Below are positions 10,128-18,797 of a stretch of DNA of 64,000 nucleotides, one piece after another. Position 1 is the first letter of the stretch. Each line of letters opens with the position of its first letter. The notes beneath the pieces were generated by a model. That model did no database searches. It had not been told where the DNA came from and was given only the letters and a program-made list of their open reading frames with translations. The position numbers and the translations under genes were made by a program. This DNA is from Elusimicrobiota bacterium (GTDB taxonomy: Bacteria; Elusimicrobiota; Elusimicrobia; F11): NCBI GenBank assembly GCA_022072025.1, contig JAJVIP010000005.1, positions 1 through 64,000 of the forward strand, written 5' to 3'.

Positions 10128-10143
10128 AACCTATCGGTAAGCC

Positions 10144-10159
10144 GTGACAGAACGGTGAC
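10144..10159 (-). promoter_or_regulatory. GTGAC-N6-GTGAC direct repeat before PorV-like gene
   Basis: The plus strand reads GTGACAGAACGGTGAC, two identical pentamers 11 bases apart, 17-32 bases upstream of the start at 10127. On the minus strand it reads as GTCACCGTTCTGTCAC, close to the 11-base-periodic PHO-box form known for PhoB. Function is inferred only. Confidence 0.4.
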
Positions 10160-10261
10160 TGTTGAAAGGTAGACGAGAGAAACTTTCGAGAAAGAAGTGT
10201 CATTTCTTAAGGCACCTCGGAGATTGTGAGGGCCCTTCAACCTATGGAGGGGGGCGGGCAT

Positions 10262-11728
10262 CTATCGAATCACTGCGATTTTTCCATCCTTTTTGTGGCC
10301 TGCTGTATCAGAGATCAGGTAATAATAGATCCCCGATGCGACGGGTTCTCCATCCTCGTTTTTGGCATCCCAAACGAGACTGAAGGCCCCAGATGCAGTT
10401 TCCTTACTAAAGACTGGTTCGCCGGCGATGGTAAAGATTTGGACTTTTGATCCAGGAGACAAATCGGTGAAGGTGACAGAGGAGTGGCCCAAATTGGAAT
10501 TGGGTTTAAATGGATTGGGATAGGCGTGGGCCAAATCTAAATTGGTTTGTGATCCGCCTGATCGGGTGCTGGGTGTTCCAGACCGCAGTGAAAAGGAAGT
10601 GGTGACTCTCAATTCGACGTCTTTTGCCGTGACGTTTTGGATGCTCTGATTGGAGGCGGATATAACAATGTTGAAGTTTTCGGTGGCACTGTCAAATAAA
10701 CCGTCGGAAGCATTGGTTGTGACCCAACTGCCATTATTCATGCGATATTCGACTTTCGAAATGGTGTCCAAGGTGAGGCCGTATCCTTGCGCATTGCCCT
10801 GTCTGGGAAGAATAACCACAGACGCCTGGCCTGAAAAACCAGCCCCCCCCAATTGCGAACCCGATGGAGTTAGCTCTGTTCGAGGGCTTTGATCCATGAT
10901 GTCGTCATATCCATTCCCGTTGGCATCTCTCCAACCGATGGACTCTTTGGCCCATTTGTCCAATCCCCACCGAATGCCGCCACGCATAATTGAATTGGGT
11001 TCATTGGCGATGCTGGAGTAAGCGTGATTGCCGTTGATGGTTGAAAAGTATCCCGTGCTGTAATCGCTGGGACCACTGGCCCCCGCATATTGGTCCAGCG
11101 CGTGAAAAATGTGGCCGGCCTCATGAGCGGCCACAACGGCCATATTATTGATGCCATAGCCATTGTTGTCATAGGTCATAACCATAAAGGGGCCACCCAA
11201 ATAGGCATAAGCGAAAAAGCCATCCGCGAATTTGCCATTGGTGTCATTGAGGCTGTCGACAACAAAAATGGTGAAAGCCCAATCCGCGCCATAGGCGTTT
11301 CTTTGAGCATTGGCGAATTGTCGGGTGGTGGTGAAGCGACTGCCGGAATATCCCAAGGTCGACATGATGCTTGGAATCCAGAGCGCTTCATCGTAATAGG
11401 GACGTGTGATCGGTTCATAGGGAACAGAAACCGTTTGACTCACCACCGTAAAACTCAAGGGAGACCGGGAATTTTGCTGTGTCCACCAATCCAGTCCCGA
11501 TATGATTTGGCTGAGGGCTTGAGTTTTTCTTTCTTCACTCCAATTTTCGGTGTTGGGATCAAGGGAACCATTGGATTCGGGGAAAATGACGGTTACAACC
11601 ACATTGCCCATCATAAAGTCGCTGGTATAGTTGGATTTGTCCAGCCCATAGGCGGTGAGTGTCGCGAATGAAATTCGAGTGAAGCCGACGAGAACAGAAA
11701 ACAGTAGGAGAGCGGTTCGTCGAATCAT
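10262..11728 (-). CDS. Secreted HExxH metalloprotease with C-terminal FlgD/Por-like sorting domain
   Basis: 488 residues with an N-terminal signal peptide (about 1-22). The zinc motif HEAGH lies at residues 202-206, inside AAHEAGHIFHALDQY, indicating a zincin metallopeptidase. The C-terminal ~85 residues (AYPNPFKP... then VQIFTIAGEPVF, GEPVASGIYYYLI and a final GKIAVIR) match the FlgD Ig-like/type IX sorting-like fold. Such a tail in Bacteroidetes sends proteins through the outer membrane with PorV. Two PorV-like genes lie just downstream, so this is a plausible client. Its start overlaps the preceding gene by 4 bases. The peptidase family was not identified more precisely. Confidence 0.75.
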   Translation of the reverse strand: MIRRTALLLFSVLVGFTRISFATLTAYGLDKSNYTSDFMMGNVVVTVIFPESNGSLDPNTENWSEERKTQALSQIISGLDWWTQQNSRSPLSFTVVSQTVSVPYEPITRPYYDEALWIPSIMSTLGYSGSRFTTTRQFANAQRNAYGADWAFTIFVVDSLNDTNGKFADGFFAYAYLGGPFMVMTYDNNGYGINNMAVVAAHEAGHIFHALDQYAGASGPSDYSTGYFSTINGNHAYSSIANEPNSIMRGGIRWGLDKWAKESIGWRDANGNGYDDIMDQSPRTELTPSGSQLGGAGFSGQASVVILPRQGNAQGYGLTLDTISKVEYRMNNGSWVTTNASDGLFDSATENFNIVISASNQSIQNVTAKDVELRVTTSFSLRSGTPSTRSGGSQTNLDLAHAYPNPFKPNSNLGHSSVTFTDLSPGSKVQIFTIAGEPVFSKETASGAFSLVWDAKNEDGEPVASGIYYYLISDTAGHKKDGKIAVIR

Positions 11729-12771
11729 CGCGGCGCCTCCGGGTTTACCATCATGTCGGTCTCTTTGTGGCGGGGCGACCCAATTTTTATCTTTCGAATT
11801 TCAGACCATCCGCTGCTTTGTGGTCCCCACGTCTTGACCCTCCAAAATAATTCTTCTCCCTCACGGAACCCAGGCGAAGGAATGGCATATTCCGCGACTG
11901 AAGCGAACGTGTCGTAAACAGGGCTTGAAAAGTCGCGTGACTTTGAAACTTGAACTCGGCTGGGTTGATCTCCCAAGGCACTCCATTCAAGAATCAATGT
12001 GAATCCCTCTGAAAGAAAATTTGGAATGGGAGAGGTGAGTGTAGGCGCAGTCAAGTTGGGCTCTGCCGTTTTTCCATTTATTTGGAGAGGGCCTCCCCGT
12101 CCCCAATTTCCGTAGATTGTTTCAGGCTCCTTCTCATCAGTTGGGATTGAGTCAACCCCCCTCACCCTGACAAAAATGTTTCTGTTGTCAGACCCCTCAA
12201 AGGTCGGCAAAAGGGCCTGCGGAGAGGGGGCTCGCGTGAAACAAAATTTTTGGGTGAAAGCTTCGTCGAAGGAGGCTTCCACTTCATAATAAAGAGCTCC
12301 ATCAACGGCTTGCCAGGTGAGTTGAATGCCATTCGATTCCTTTGAAATTAATTGGAGGTTTTGTGGCGCGGGAAGGGATTTTTGGGCCATCAATACCCGC
12401 ATCGCCCCCATATTTTTCCCGAAGGCCTTTGTGGCTTTAACTTGTTTTCTGTTCCATTGAATTCCGGCCGCCACCGCCACATTTCCCATCGGTTCTAATA
12501 CGGAGAGCGGAATGACACTTGAATAGATGGATTGGGCGCCCGTCAAAGCACTCGCTTTGGAAAGATCTGGAACGTCCACAATGAGGATTCGCGGCGGAAT
12601 TTGTGCGCGAATTTTAAATCCGGACATTTCCAAACGGTTCGCTTCTTGACTGATCTCAATGCCTTCATTGAATATAAGGAAGGCAGGTTGGCCCGCAAAC
12701 AAAAATCCAAGACCAGAGACGTAAATAACAGTGAAGAGAAATATTTGGCGGAGTAAAAACCGAAGGAACAT
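11725..12771 (-). CDS. Secreted fibronectin type III-like protein of unknown function
   Basis: 348 residues from the ATG at 12769-12771, where a hydrophobic signal sequence (MFLRFLLRQIFLF) begins. An upstream in-frame ATG at 12826-12828 would add 19 residues but falls inside a perfect inverted repeat and has no clear ribosome site, so the shorter form is preferred with moderate certainty. Residues about 130-240 (PAPQNLQLISKE, then GALYYEVEAS) and 260-370 (APTLTSPIPN, then LFWRVKTWG) look like two fibronectin III-type beta-sandwiches. It overlaps the metalloprotease start by ATGA, so the two are likely co-translated; a surface or periplasmic partner role is inferred. Confidence 0.6.
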   Translation of the reverse strand: MFLRFLLRQIFLFTVIYVSGLGFLFAGQPAFLIFNEGIEISQEANRLEMSGFKIRAQIPPRILIVDVPDLSKASALTGAQSIYSSVIPLSVLEPMGNVAVAAGIQWNRKQVKATKAFGKNMGAMRVLMAQKSLPAPQNLQLISKESNGIQLTWQAVDGALYYEVEASFDEAFTQKFCFTRAPSPQALLPTFEGSDNRNIFVRVRGVDSIPTDEKEPETIYGNWGRGGPLQINGKTAEPNLTAPTLTSPIPNFLSEGFTLILEWSALGDQPSRVQVSKSRDFSSPVYDTFASVAEYAIPSPGFREGEELFWRVKTWGPQSSGWSEIRKIKIGSPRHKETDMMVNPEAPR

Positions 12772-12825
12772 GTGCTTTTCATAACAGCGAATGGATTGAG
12801 TTTCCATGGGTTTTATTCTTTTTTT

Positions 12826-12853
12826 CATATGTCCGAAGGTTAATCGACATATG
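12826..12853. promoter_or_regulatory. Perfect inverted repeat CATATGTC-N12-GACATATG in divergent promoter region
   Basis: Both 8-base arms match exactly across a 12-base spacer, between the minus-strand FN3 gene and the plus-strand TPR gene. This position and symmetry suit a dimeric repressor or activator. No regulator gene is adjacent, so the binding protein is unknown. Confidence 0.4.
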
Positions 12854-12868
12854 AGACATTCTGGTGAC
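12853..12868. promoter_or_regulatory. GAGAC-N6-GTGAC degenerate direct repeat
   Basis: The plus strand reads GAGACATTCTGGTGAC, with the same 11-base period as the repeats before the two PorV-like genes, but one arm is imperfect and the spacer differs. It ends 11 bases before the ATG at 12880 and adjoins the inverted repeat. Confidence 0.25.
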
Positions 12869-12879
12869 AAGATGGGGAT

Positions 12880-13416
12880 ATGTTTGCGAATTTCTTATCA
12901 TGCAACGCAATGGTTACCCTTAAAATCACCCTCGGTCTTCTTTTGTTGATTGTCGCGTGGGGGTACATTTTCCAAAAAAGACTCATTTTTAAATTGAATG
13001 CTTGGATGCGCAACGTGGTTTTTAGTGATGAATTGGCCTTGTTTTCAGGTCGACGGGTGGCGGTGTTATTGATTCTTCTGGGGGGGATTTCTCTTTTTTC
13101 CGGTTTGGAGAAATTAATTGTGCCCATGCCAATCCAACCCCAAATCGCGAACCAAATTTTAACCATTGCCAGAAAAGATTTTTCTGAAAAAAGATATTCA
13201 CAGGTGATTGTTCGTTGCCGTCAACTGGTGCAAGACAGTCCCAATAACATTGCAGCCAGGGAGTTGATGGTGCATGCCTATAGCCGTATGGGGGAGAAAG
13301 AGTTGGCGCGGCAAGCAGCCCAAGTGCTCTTACGGCTCGACCCCAAAAATCCGATTGGGAATAGTAATTTTCAAATTGAATCAAAAAAACTCAAATTGGA
13401 AAAAAAGCGGCCTTGA
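12880..13416 (+). CDS. Membrane-anchored TPR-like protein
   Basis: 178 residues. Two hydrophobic segments (about 11-30 and 60-77) precede a soluble tail of about 80 residues. The tail reads like two helical-hairpin repeats (RYSQVIVRCRQLVQDSPNNIAARELMVHAY split over two helices, then ELARQAAQVLLRLDPKNP), a TPR-like pattern with the usual DP-x-N-P end. Function is unknown. Its stop overlaps the TTG start of the PmbA-like gene, implying coupled translation. An alternative ATG at 12910 would remove ten residues and keep both membrane segments. Confidence 0.6.
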   Translation: MFANFLSCNAMVTLKITLGLLLLIVAWGYIFQKRLIFKLNAWMRNVVFSDELALFSGRRVAVLLILLGGISLFSGLEKLIVPMPIQPQIANQILTIARKDFSEKRYSQVIVRCRQLVQDSPNNIAARELMVHAYSRMGEKELARQAAQVLLRLDPKNPIGNSNFQIESKKLKLEKKRP

Positions 13417-14762
13417 AATCAACGAATGAAATTAAAGAGAAAATTGAAAATATTTTCTCGAAAATTCCTTCCTCTTCGGACATTGACCATGAAGTTTATT
13501 ATGTTGAATCCGAAACAAAATCGCTGGCTTGGTCGGATGGGAAACCCTCTCTCAACGAAGTTTCGATCAGCGAAGGCGTTTGCCTTCGGGTTCTTGAAAA
13601 GGGACATCAGGGAATGATCACAACGGTGGGTGGAGATCTTGACGCCTCCTCCAAGTGGGAGGAGAAGAAACAACAATGCCTTGAGGTGGCCAGAGCCACT
13701 CCCGCCGATGGCCATCGCCATTTTTGTCGATTGACCCAACCCCCCTCTTGGCCTGAGTGGCGTGAGCCTTTGTCTATTTCAGCAAACATCCCCACCATTT
13801 TTTCTCAATTGGAGAAAAAAGTGTTGGCTCTCGATTCTCGTATCAAAAAAGTCATCAAGTTTCATTGGAACGAGCGAAACCGGCTCAAAGGTCTTCGCGG
13901 GTCGCATTGTCAAACGCTGGTGGAGGGGCAATCGATGGCCTCTTTTACAGCCGAAATATTGGCTCAAGACCAATCGGGGACAGAGGTCGCGTGGGATTTT
14001 AAGGCTTCTCGGTATCCCGGTGATATTTCTTTTGAAGAATTGGCACTGGCGACCGCTGAACACGCCGTTCAGTCATTGGGAGGGAAACCGATTTCATCTG
14101 GGAAATACGCGGTGGTCGTTCATCCGCGGGTCGGGACGCAATTGCTGGGGTTGGTGACCCAAGCCTTATCGGCCGAGGGGGTCCAGAGAAAGCGATCCTT
14201 TTGGGCCGGCTTAAAAGGTCAGACGGTTGCCTCTCCATTGATTGGGTTGGTGGACGATCCGACTCTTCTCTCTGGCGTGGCCAGTGGACTGATCGACGAT
14301 GAAGGAACTCCCCATCAATGTCAATCCATGGTGGTTGACGGAATGTTGGAGGATTATTTCTATGATTTAAGAACCGCCTCGGTTGAGGGACGTGAGTCGA
14401 ACGGTCATGGGATGAAAGAATCCCTGGGCGCATTGCCAAGGCCCGCTGCGACCAATTTTTATATGAAGCCAGGAATCACATCGGTTGAGCAAATGCTGGG
14501 CGCTGAGGCGCAGGTTTTTTTGCTCAAAGAAGTTATGGGTCTTCATATGGCCGATCCCATCACGGGAGAGTTTTCACTTGGAGCGTCGGGTTTCTTATAT
14601 GAACGCGGTCGTCCTAAAAAGGCGGTCAGAGGGGTCACGATCGCCGGAACGGTTCCCGCTATGTTAAAAGAGGTGTCGGCTGTGGGCCCGGACCTCACCT
14701 GGCTGGGGTCCATCGGCGCGCCCAGTTTTTATATTCCCAGCATGACCATTGCTGGAAACTAA
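13413..14762 (+). CDS. pmbA: TldD/PmbA family protein (PmbA-like)
   Basis: 449 residues from a TTG start overlapping the preceding stop. The C-terminal half has the family's conserved blocks: LSAEGVQRKRSFWAGLKGQ, VDDPTLLSGVASGLIDDEG, then a GMLEDYFYD segment and a late SIGAPSFYIPSM end. There is no HExxxH motif, so it resembles the non-catalytic PmbA (TldE) partner rather than TldD. In E. coli the TldD/TldE pair is a metalloprotease processing modified peptides. No tldD partner is in the window. Confidence 0.8.
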   Translation: MKSTNEIKEKIENIFSKIPSSSDIDHEVYYVESETKSLAWSDGKPSLNEVSISEGVCLRVLEKGHQGMITTVGGDLDASSKWEEKKQQCLEVARATPADGHRHFCRLTQPPSWPEWREPLSISANIPTIFSQLEKKVLALDSRIKKVIKFHWNERNRLKGLRGSHCQTLVEGQSMASFTAEILAQDQSGTEVAWDFKASRYPGDISFEELALATAEHAVQSLGGKPISSGKYAVVVHPRVGTQLLGLVTQALSAEGVQRKRSFWAGLKGQTVASPLIGLVDDPTLLSGVASGLIDDEGTPHQCQSMVVDGMLEDYFYDLRTASVEGRESNGHGMKESLGALPRPAATNFYMKPGITSVEQMLGAEAQVFLLKEVMGLHMADPITGEFSLGASGFLYERGRPKKAVRGVTIAGTVPAMLKEVSAVGPDLTWLGSIGAPSFYIPSMTIAGN

Positions 14763-14778
14763 CAAAGGATAAACGTAT

Positions 14779-15945
14779 ATGACCATTCGATATGTCACTT
14801 CAGGTGAATCTCATGGACGGCACTTAACGGCAGTTTTGGAAGGAATTCCAGCAGGAGTTCCTCTCACTGAAGAGGACGTGAATGTCCAACTGAAACGTCG
14901 ACAACACACCTTCGGTCGCGGGGAGCGGCAACAATATATTGAAAGCGATGCGGTTCAATTTGTCTCTGGTGTGAGACACGGCCAAACTTTGGGTTCTCCC
15001 ATTACCTTAATTGTTGAAAACAAAGATTGGGCCAATTGGGAGAAGATTATGTCGGTCCGTGAGGCCGATTATGATGAAAAGTTTGCCTTGGTGCGCCCCC
15101 GGCCTGGCCATGCCGATTTGGTTGGCGCGATTAAATTTAATCGATATGACACCCGTGATATTTTGGAACGGGCCAGCGCGAGAGAAACCGCGGCCCGAAC
15201 GGCGGTGGGGGCCATTTGTCAGAAATTCCTGAGAGAATTTGGAATCAATGTTTATTCTTGGGTCACGGAGATTGGGCCCGTCAAAATGAAGATTTTGAGT
15301 GGGGATCCAGAGGAAATTTATCGAAAAGCAAAAGAATCCCCCGTTCATTGCCCAGATCCTGAGGCCACGCAAAAAATGATGGACGCCATTTCACAGGCCA
15401 AAAAAATGGGAGACACTTTGGGCGGCATTTATCAAGTTTGCGCCACAGGACTTCCAGTGGGATTGGGGTCCCATGTTCAATGGGATCTGAAATTGGATGG
15501 AATGCTGGCGCAAGCATTGATGTCCATTCAGGCTCATAAAGCAGTTGAATTCGGACAGGGTTTTGAGTTGGGCCGCGCCAAGGGGTCTGATGTTCATGAT
15601 GAAATTTTCTATGAGAAAGGGAGAGGATTTTATCGAAAATCAAACAATGCGGGAGGAGTGGAGGGCGGCATGACCAACGGCGAACCTTTGGTGATCCGTG
15701 CCGCCATCAAGCCCTTGGCGAGTTTGCGCAAACCTCTCCATTCCGTGCATTTAAAAACCAAAGAAGCGCTGCGGGCTGAAATCGTCCGTTCCGATGTGGC
15801 CCCTGTGGCAGCCGCGGCCATTATTGGAGAATCGGTGACAGCCATTACTTTGGCGCAAGCCTTTGTGACCAAGTTTGGCGGCGACTCGCTACGCGAAATC
15901 CGAGACAACTTTAAACGCTATCAGGACTATGTGGATGGGTATTAA
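14779..15945 (+). CDS. aroC: Chorismate synthase
   Basis: 388 residues, the usual length of the longer Gram-positive-like form. It converts EPSP to chorismate, the last shikimate-pathway step, using reduced FMN. Signatures are GESHGRHL near the N-terminus, RRQHTFGRG, VRHGQTLGSP, RPGHADL, RYDTRDILERASARETAARTA in two overlapping blocks, and GGVEGGMTNG. An aggat-type ribosome site precedes the ATG. It opens a run with aroK and aroB that supplies most of the late shikimate pathway. Confidence 0.96.
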   Translation: MTIRYVTSGESHGRHLTAVLEGIPAGVPLTEEDVNVQLKRRQHTFGRGERQQYIESDAVQFVSGVRHGQTLGSPITLIVENKDWANWEKIMSVREADYDEKFALVRPRPGHADLVGAIKFNRYDTRDILERASARETAARTAVGAICQKFLREFGINVYSWVTEIGPVKMKILSGDPEEIYRKAKESPVHCPDPEATQKMMDAISQAKKMGDTLGGIYQVCATGLPVGLGSHVQWDLKLDGMLAQALMSIQAHKAVEFGQGFELGRAKGSDVHDEIFYEKGRGFYRKSNNAGGVEGGMTNGEPLVIRAAIKPLASLRKPLHSVHLKTKEALRAEIVRSDVAPVAAAAIIGESVTAITLAQAFVTKFGGDSLREIRDNFKRYQDYVDGY

Positions 15946-15976
15946 TACGAACGAATTAAAGAATGTGACATTTTCA

Positions 15977-16071
15977 GATTCGTCGCCTCGGCACGCCTCT
16001 TGGCCGGGGTCCAGGTTCTCCCCTTTACGAAAACCTGGGCCCCGGCCAGAAGATTGCCGGGGCGACGAATC
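15977..16071. repeat. 95-base palindromic (REP/MITE-like) hairpin
   Basis: An 11-base outer stem (GATTCGTCGCC paired with GGCGACGAATC) encloses a long imperfect inner stem (TTGGCCGGGGTCCAGGTT against AACCTGGGCCCCGGCCA) and a short A/T-containing loop. It fills most of the aroC-aroK gap. The structure could terminate or attenuate transcription, or be an interspersed palindromic element. It lacks a U-tract, and I saw no second copy in this window. Confidence 0.65.
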
Positions 16072-16086
16072 GATTGAATAATTCCG

Positions 16087-16593
16087 ATGAATGTGGTGTT
16101 GATTGGATTTATGTGTTCGGGAAAATCGCGCATCGGATCAGCTCTGGCCAAAAAATTAGGCTGGACGCATGTGGATACCGATGAACGGATTCTGCGAGAG
16201 CAAGGCCTTACCATTGCGGAACTCATTCGAACTCGCGGCGAAGCGGCGTTTCGAGACATCGAAAAGCAAATGGTTGCCAAGGTCAGCCATTTCGACAAAT
16301 CTGTCATTTCCACTGGAGGAGGCGTGCCATTAAACCCTCTCAACATGCAAGTTCTTGCTTCTCATGGCCATGTGGTATGGCTCAAAATTTTGCCTGAAAC
16401 TGTCCTTAAAAGAGCCGGGAACTTAAAATCTCGTCCATTGATCGATCCTGCGAATCCGTTGGAATCCATTCGAAAGTTAATGGCCGAACGGGAAAAAGTT
16501 TACTCACAAGCTCCCTTTAATATTGAAGTTGAGAACTCAACCCCAGAGTTGTTGGCCGATAAAATAATAGGCATGCTCCCACCTCTCTCATGA
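16087..16593 (+). CDS. aroK: Shikimate kinase
   Basis: 168 residues. Phosphorylates shikimate at O3 with ATP. The P-loop is GFMCSGKS near residues 7-14. The shikimate site shows DTDERI, the RTRGEAAFRDIE segment and the STGGGVPLNP loop. The lid Arg lies in the KSRPLIDP stretch. All are standard for the family. It overlaps aroB by four bases (ATGA), and is separated from aroC by the palindromic element. Confidence 0.95.
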   Translation: MNVVLIGFMCSGKSRIGSALAKKLGWTHVDTDERILREQGLTIAELIRTRGEAAFRDIEKQMVAKVSHFDKSVISTGGGVPLNPLNMQVLASHGHVVWLKILPETVLKRAGNLKSRPLIDPANPLESIRKLMAEREKVYSQAPFNIEVENSTPELLADKIIGMLPPLS

Positions 16594-17678
16594 ATTGCAT
16601 TCGCGTTCAACTGGATAAACGGTCTTACGATATTCGTTTCGGACCGCTTCGTGATTTGCCGGCGGTCTTTTCTCGACTTTTCCCTCATCGGCCCAGAGTG
16701 TTGATTGTTAGCTCTCGGGCGGTTCTCAAGGCGGGTCATGTCCATCGGCTCGAATCGCTTTTAAAAAAGGTGGCGCATTCCGGAAGAACGGTGGCCTTGC
16801 CAAATGGGGAGCAGGTTAAAAACCTGGAGACCATGGGATTGCTCTATAAAGAAGGATTTGGCGCCGGTCTCGATCGTAAATCCGTGATCGTGGGTCTGGG
16901 GGGAGGCGTCATCACCGATATGGCAGGATTTTTGGCAGCCACCTATATGCGGGGTGTTCCTTTCGTTTCGATTCCCTCAACTTTGCTCGGCATGGTGGAT
17001 GCGTCGATTGGAGGGAAAACGGGGGTGGATGTTCCAGAGGGAAAAAATTTGGTGGGCGCGTTTTGGCAACCCCAATTGGTGTGGGTGGACTCGACTCTCT
17101 TGCAAACTCTTCCCGAGCGAGAGTGGCGAACCGGGTTTGCCGAAGTGATCAAGTATGGGGTGATTAAAAACCGAGCCTTTTTTGATTGGTTGGAGAAAAA
17201 ACTATTCTCCAATTCGAACTTGTCCACGTGGTCTCGATCAGACATTGAGAAGGCTTTGTATGTTTCAGCCCAAATCAAAGCAAGAGTGGTCAGTGGAGAT
17301 GAGCGTGAAACCCCTCTCAAAGGCGGCCGCGAAATTCTCAACTTTGGCCACACCGTTGGACATGCCCTTGAAGCCGCAACCGGATTTCATACGCTCACTC
17401 ATGGGGAAGCCATATCCATTGGAATGGTCCGAGCCGGTCGTTTGGCGCTGGAGGCGGGGCTTTGGTCCAACGCGGAACAAAGCCGGTTGATTCGAGTTCT
17501 CCAATTGGCTGGATTGCCTATTCATTTTCCCACCCTCACGCCCGAACAAAAAAAATATTTCTGGTCGGCCCTGATGAGAGATAAAAAGAATGTGGCCGGA
17601 AGCGTTCGTTTTGTTCTTCCCAGAAAAATGGGAGAAGTGACGGTTCAGAAAGTCGTTTTATCCAAAAGGAGTTTTTAA
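16590..17678 (+). CDS. aroB: 3-dehydroquinate synthase
   Basis: 362 residues. Converts DAHP to 3-dehydroquinate with NAD and a divalent metal. The NAD-binding loop GLGGGVITDMAGF, the STLLGMVDASIGGKTGVD block and FAEVIKYG are visible. Metal ligands are expected in that Glu and in the two His of NFGHTVGHALE and THGEA. Overlaps aroK and meets pepP with a one-base overlap, so translation is probably coupled through aroK-aroB-pepP. Confidence 0.96.
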   Translation: MNCIRVQLDKRSYDIRFGPLRDLPAVFSRLFPHRPRVLIVSSRAVLKAGHVHRLESLLKKVAHSGRTVALPNGEQVKNLETMGLLYKEGFGAGLDRKSVIVGLGGGVITDMAGFLAATYMRGVPFVSIPSTLLGMVDASIGGKTGVDVPEGKNLVGAFWQPQLVWVDSTLLQTLPEREWRTGFAEVIKYGVIKNRAFFDWLEKKLFSNSNLSTWSRSDIEKALYVSAQIKARVVSGDERETPLKGGREILNFGHTVGHALEAATGFHTLTHGEAISIGMVRAGRLALEAGLWSNAEQSRLIRVLQLAGLPIHFPTLTPEQKKYFWSALMRDKKNVAGSVRFVLPRKMGEVTVQKVVLSKRSF

Positions 17679-18730
17679 TGAAGAAGCCGCTATCCAAGTT
17701 CGTCTATCTCAATCGCCGAATGTCTGCCTTTAGAGAGATTCTAAAAGATAAAAAGTTGGATGGTTTCTTGCTCACCCATCTGTCCGATCTTTATTATTTC
17801 ACGGACTATAAAACGGAAGGTTACTACGCGCTTATTGGGCTTAAGGAGGCCTGGTTATTTTTACCCAATTTGCTTTTTGAGCAGGGGAAAGCCAGTACCC
17901 GTGGGTTTCATTGTTTACAAGGAAAATTTTTCGAGGAACTCAAGAAAGTTATATCGAAGAACAGACTCAAACGGATCGGCTTTGACCCGCATCAACTGCC
18001 CTTCTCCTTTGGTCAATCTCTTGAAAAAATGGGGTTTGTTTCTGAGGCGGGTTTGGTCACCCAACTCCGCGCGATAAAGGATGTATTTGAGCTGAAACGA
18101 TTACGTGCCGCCAATCATTTGGCTGCGTTGGGGGCCGAATTCGTTAGAAGGCGGCTCAAACCGGGAATTCGAGAGAAACAGGTGGCGGCAGACTTGGCTC
18201 ATTTTTTTAACATCAAAGGGGATGGGATCGCCTTTGATTTGATTATTGCCGGGGGCAAAAATGGAGCTTTTCCGCATCACATCACCTCCAATGACCGTTT
18301 AAAAAACGGAGAACCGGTTATTTGCGACATCGGAGCCACCTGGGAGGGCTATCGCTCTGACTTGACCCGAACATTTCCGTTAGGTAGGATGCCCGCCGCT
18401 TTTACGAAGGTATTTAACATCGTTAACACATCGCAAAAGCAAGGGATTCGGCACTTGAAACCGGGCGTAACGGCCGGGTCTGTGGACCAAGTTTGTCGGC
18501 GTGTGATAGAGGAAGCAGGGTACGGAAAAACATTTGTTCACAGTACAGGACATGGCGTGGGAATCGATATTCATGAACACCCGCGAATTGGCCCTGACGC
18601 AAAGGACAGACTTGAAGAAGGAATGGTTGTGACCGTCGAACCCGGAATATATTTGCCCGGGAAATTTGGCGTTAGAATTGAAGATACCTTATTGATCACA
18701 AAAACAGGGTCGGAAATTTTAACAAAGTAA
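17678..18730 (+). CDS. pepP: M24 family Xaa-Pro aminopeptidase
   Basis: 350 residues: an N-terminal creatinase-like domain (about 1-125) and a pita-bread C-terminal domain. Two-metal ligands are visible as Asp in CDIGATW and SDLTRTF, His in STGHGVGIDIHEHP, and Glu in VEPGIYLPG and RIEDTLL. It cleaves N-terminal residues before proline. Placement between aroB and efp is a recurrent bacterial arrangement. pepP versus pepQ cannot be decided from sequence alone, but the 350-residue length suits the short PepP/YpdF-type forms. Confidence 0.9.
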   Translation: MKKPLSKFVYLNRRMSAFREILKDKKLDGFLLTHLSDLYYFTDYKTEGYYALIGLKEAWLFLPNLLFEQGKASTRGFHCLQGKFFEELKKVISKNRLKRIGFDPHQLPFSFGQSLEKMGFVSEAGLVTQLRAIKDVFELKRLRAANHLAALGAEFVRRRLKPGIREKQVAADLAHFFNIKGDGIAFDLIIAGGKNGAFPHHITSNDRLKNGEPVICDIGATWEGYRSDLTRTFPLGRMPAAFTKVFNIVNTSQKQGIRHLKPGVTAGSVDQVCRRVIEEAGYGKTFVHSTGHGVGIDIHEHPRIGPDAKDRLEEGMVVTVEPGIYLPGKFGVRIEDTLLITKTGSEILTK

Positions 18731-18797
18731 AACGGCTGTTCAATCCTCCCCAGAAAACCGATTCTCAATTCACCAAGGAGTAAGACCAAGAAGATCT

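Noticed and set aside
11090-11671. Plus-strand 193-codon ORF
   Set aside because: Antisense shadow of the secreted metalloprotease.
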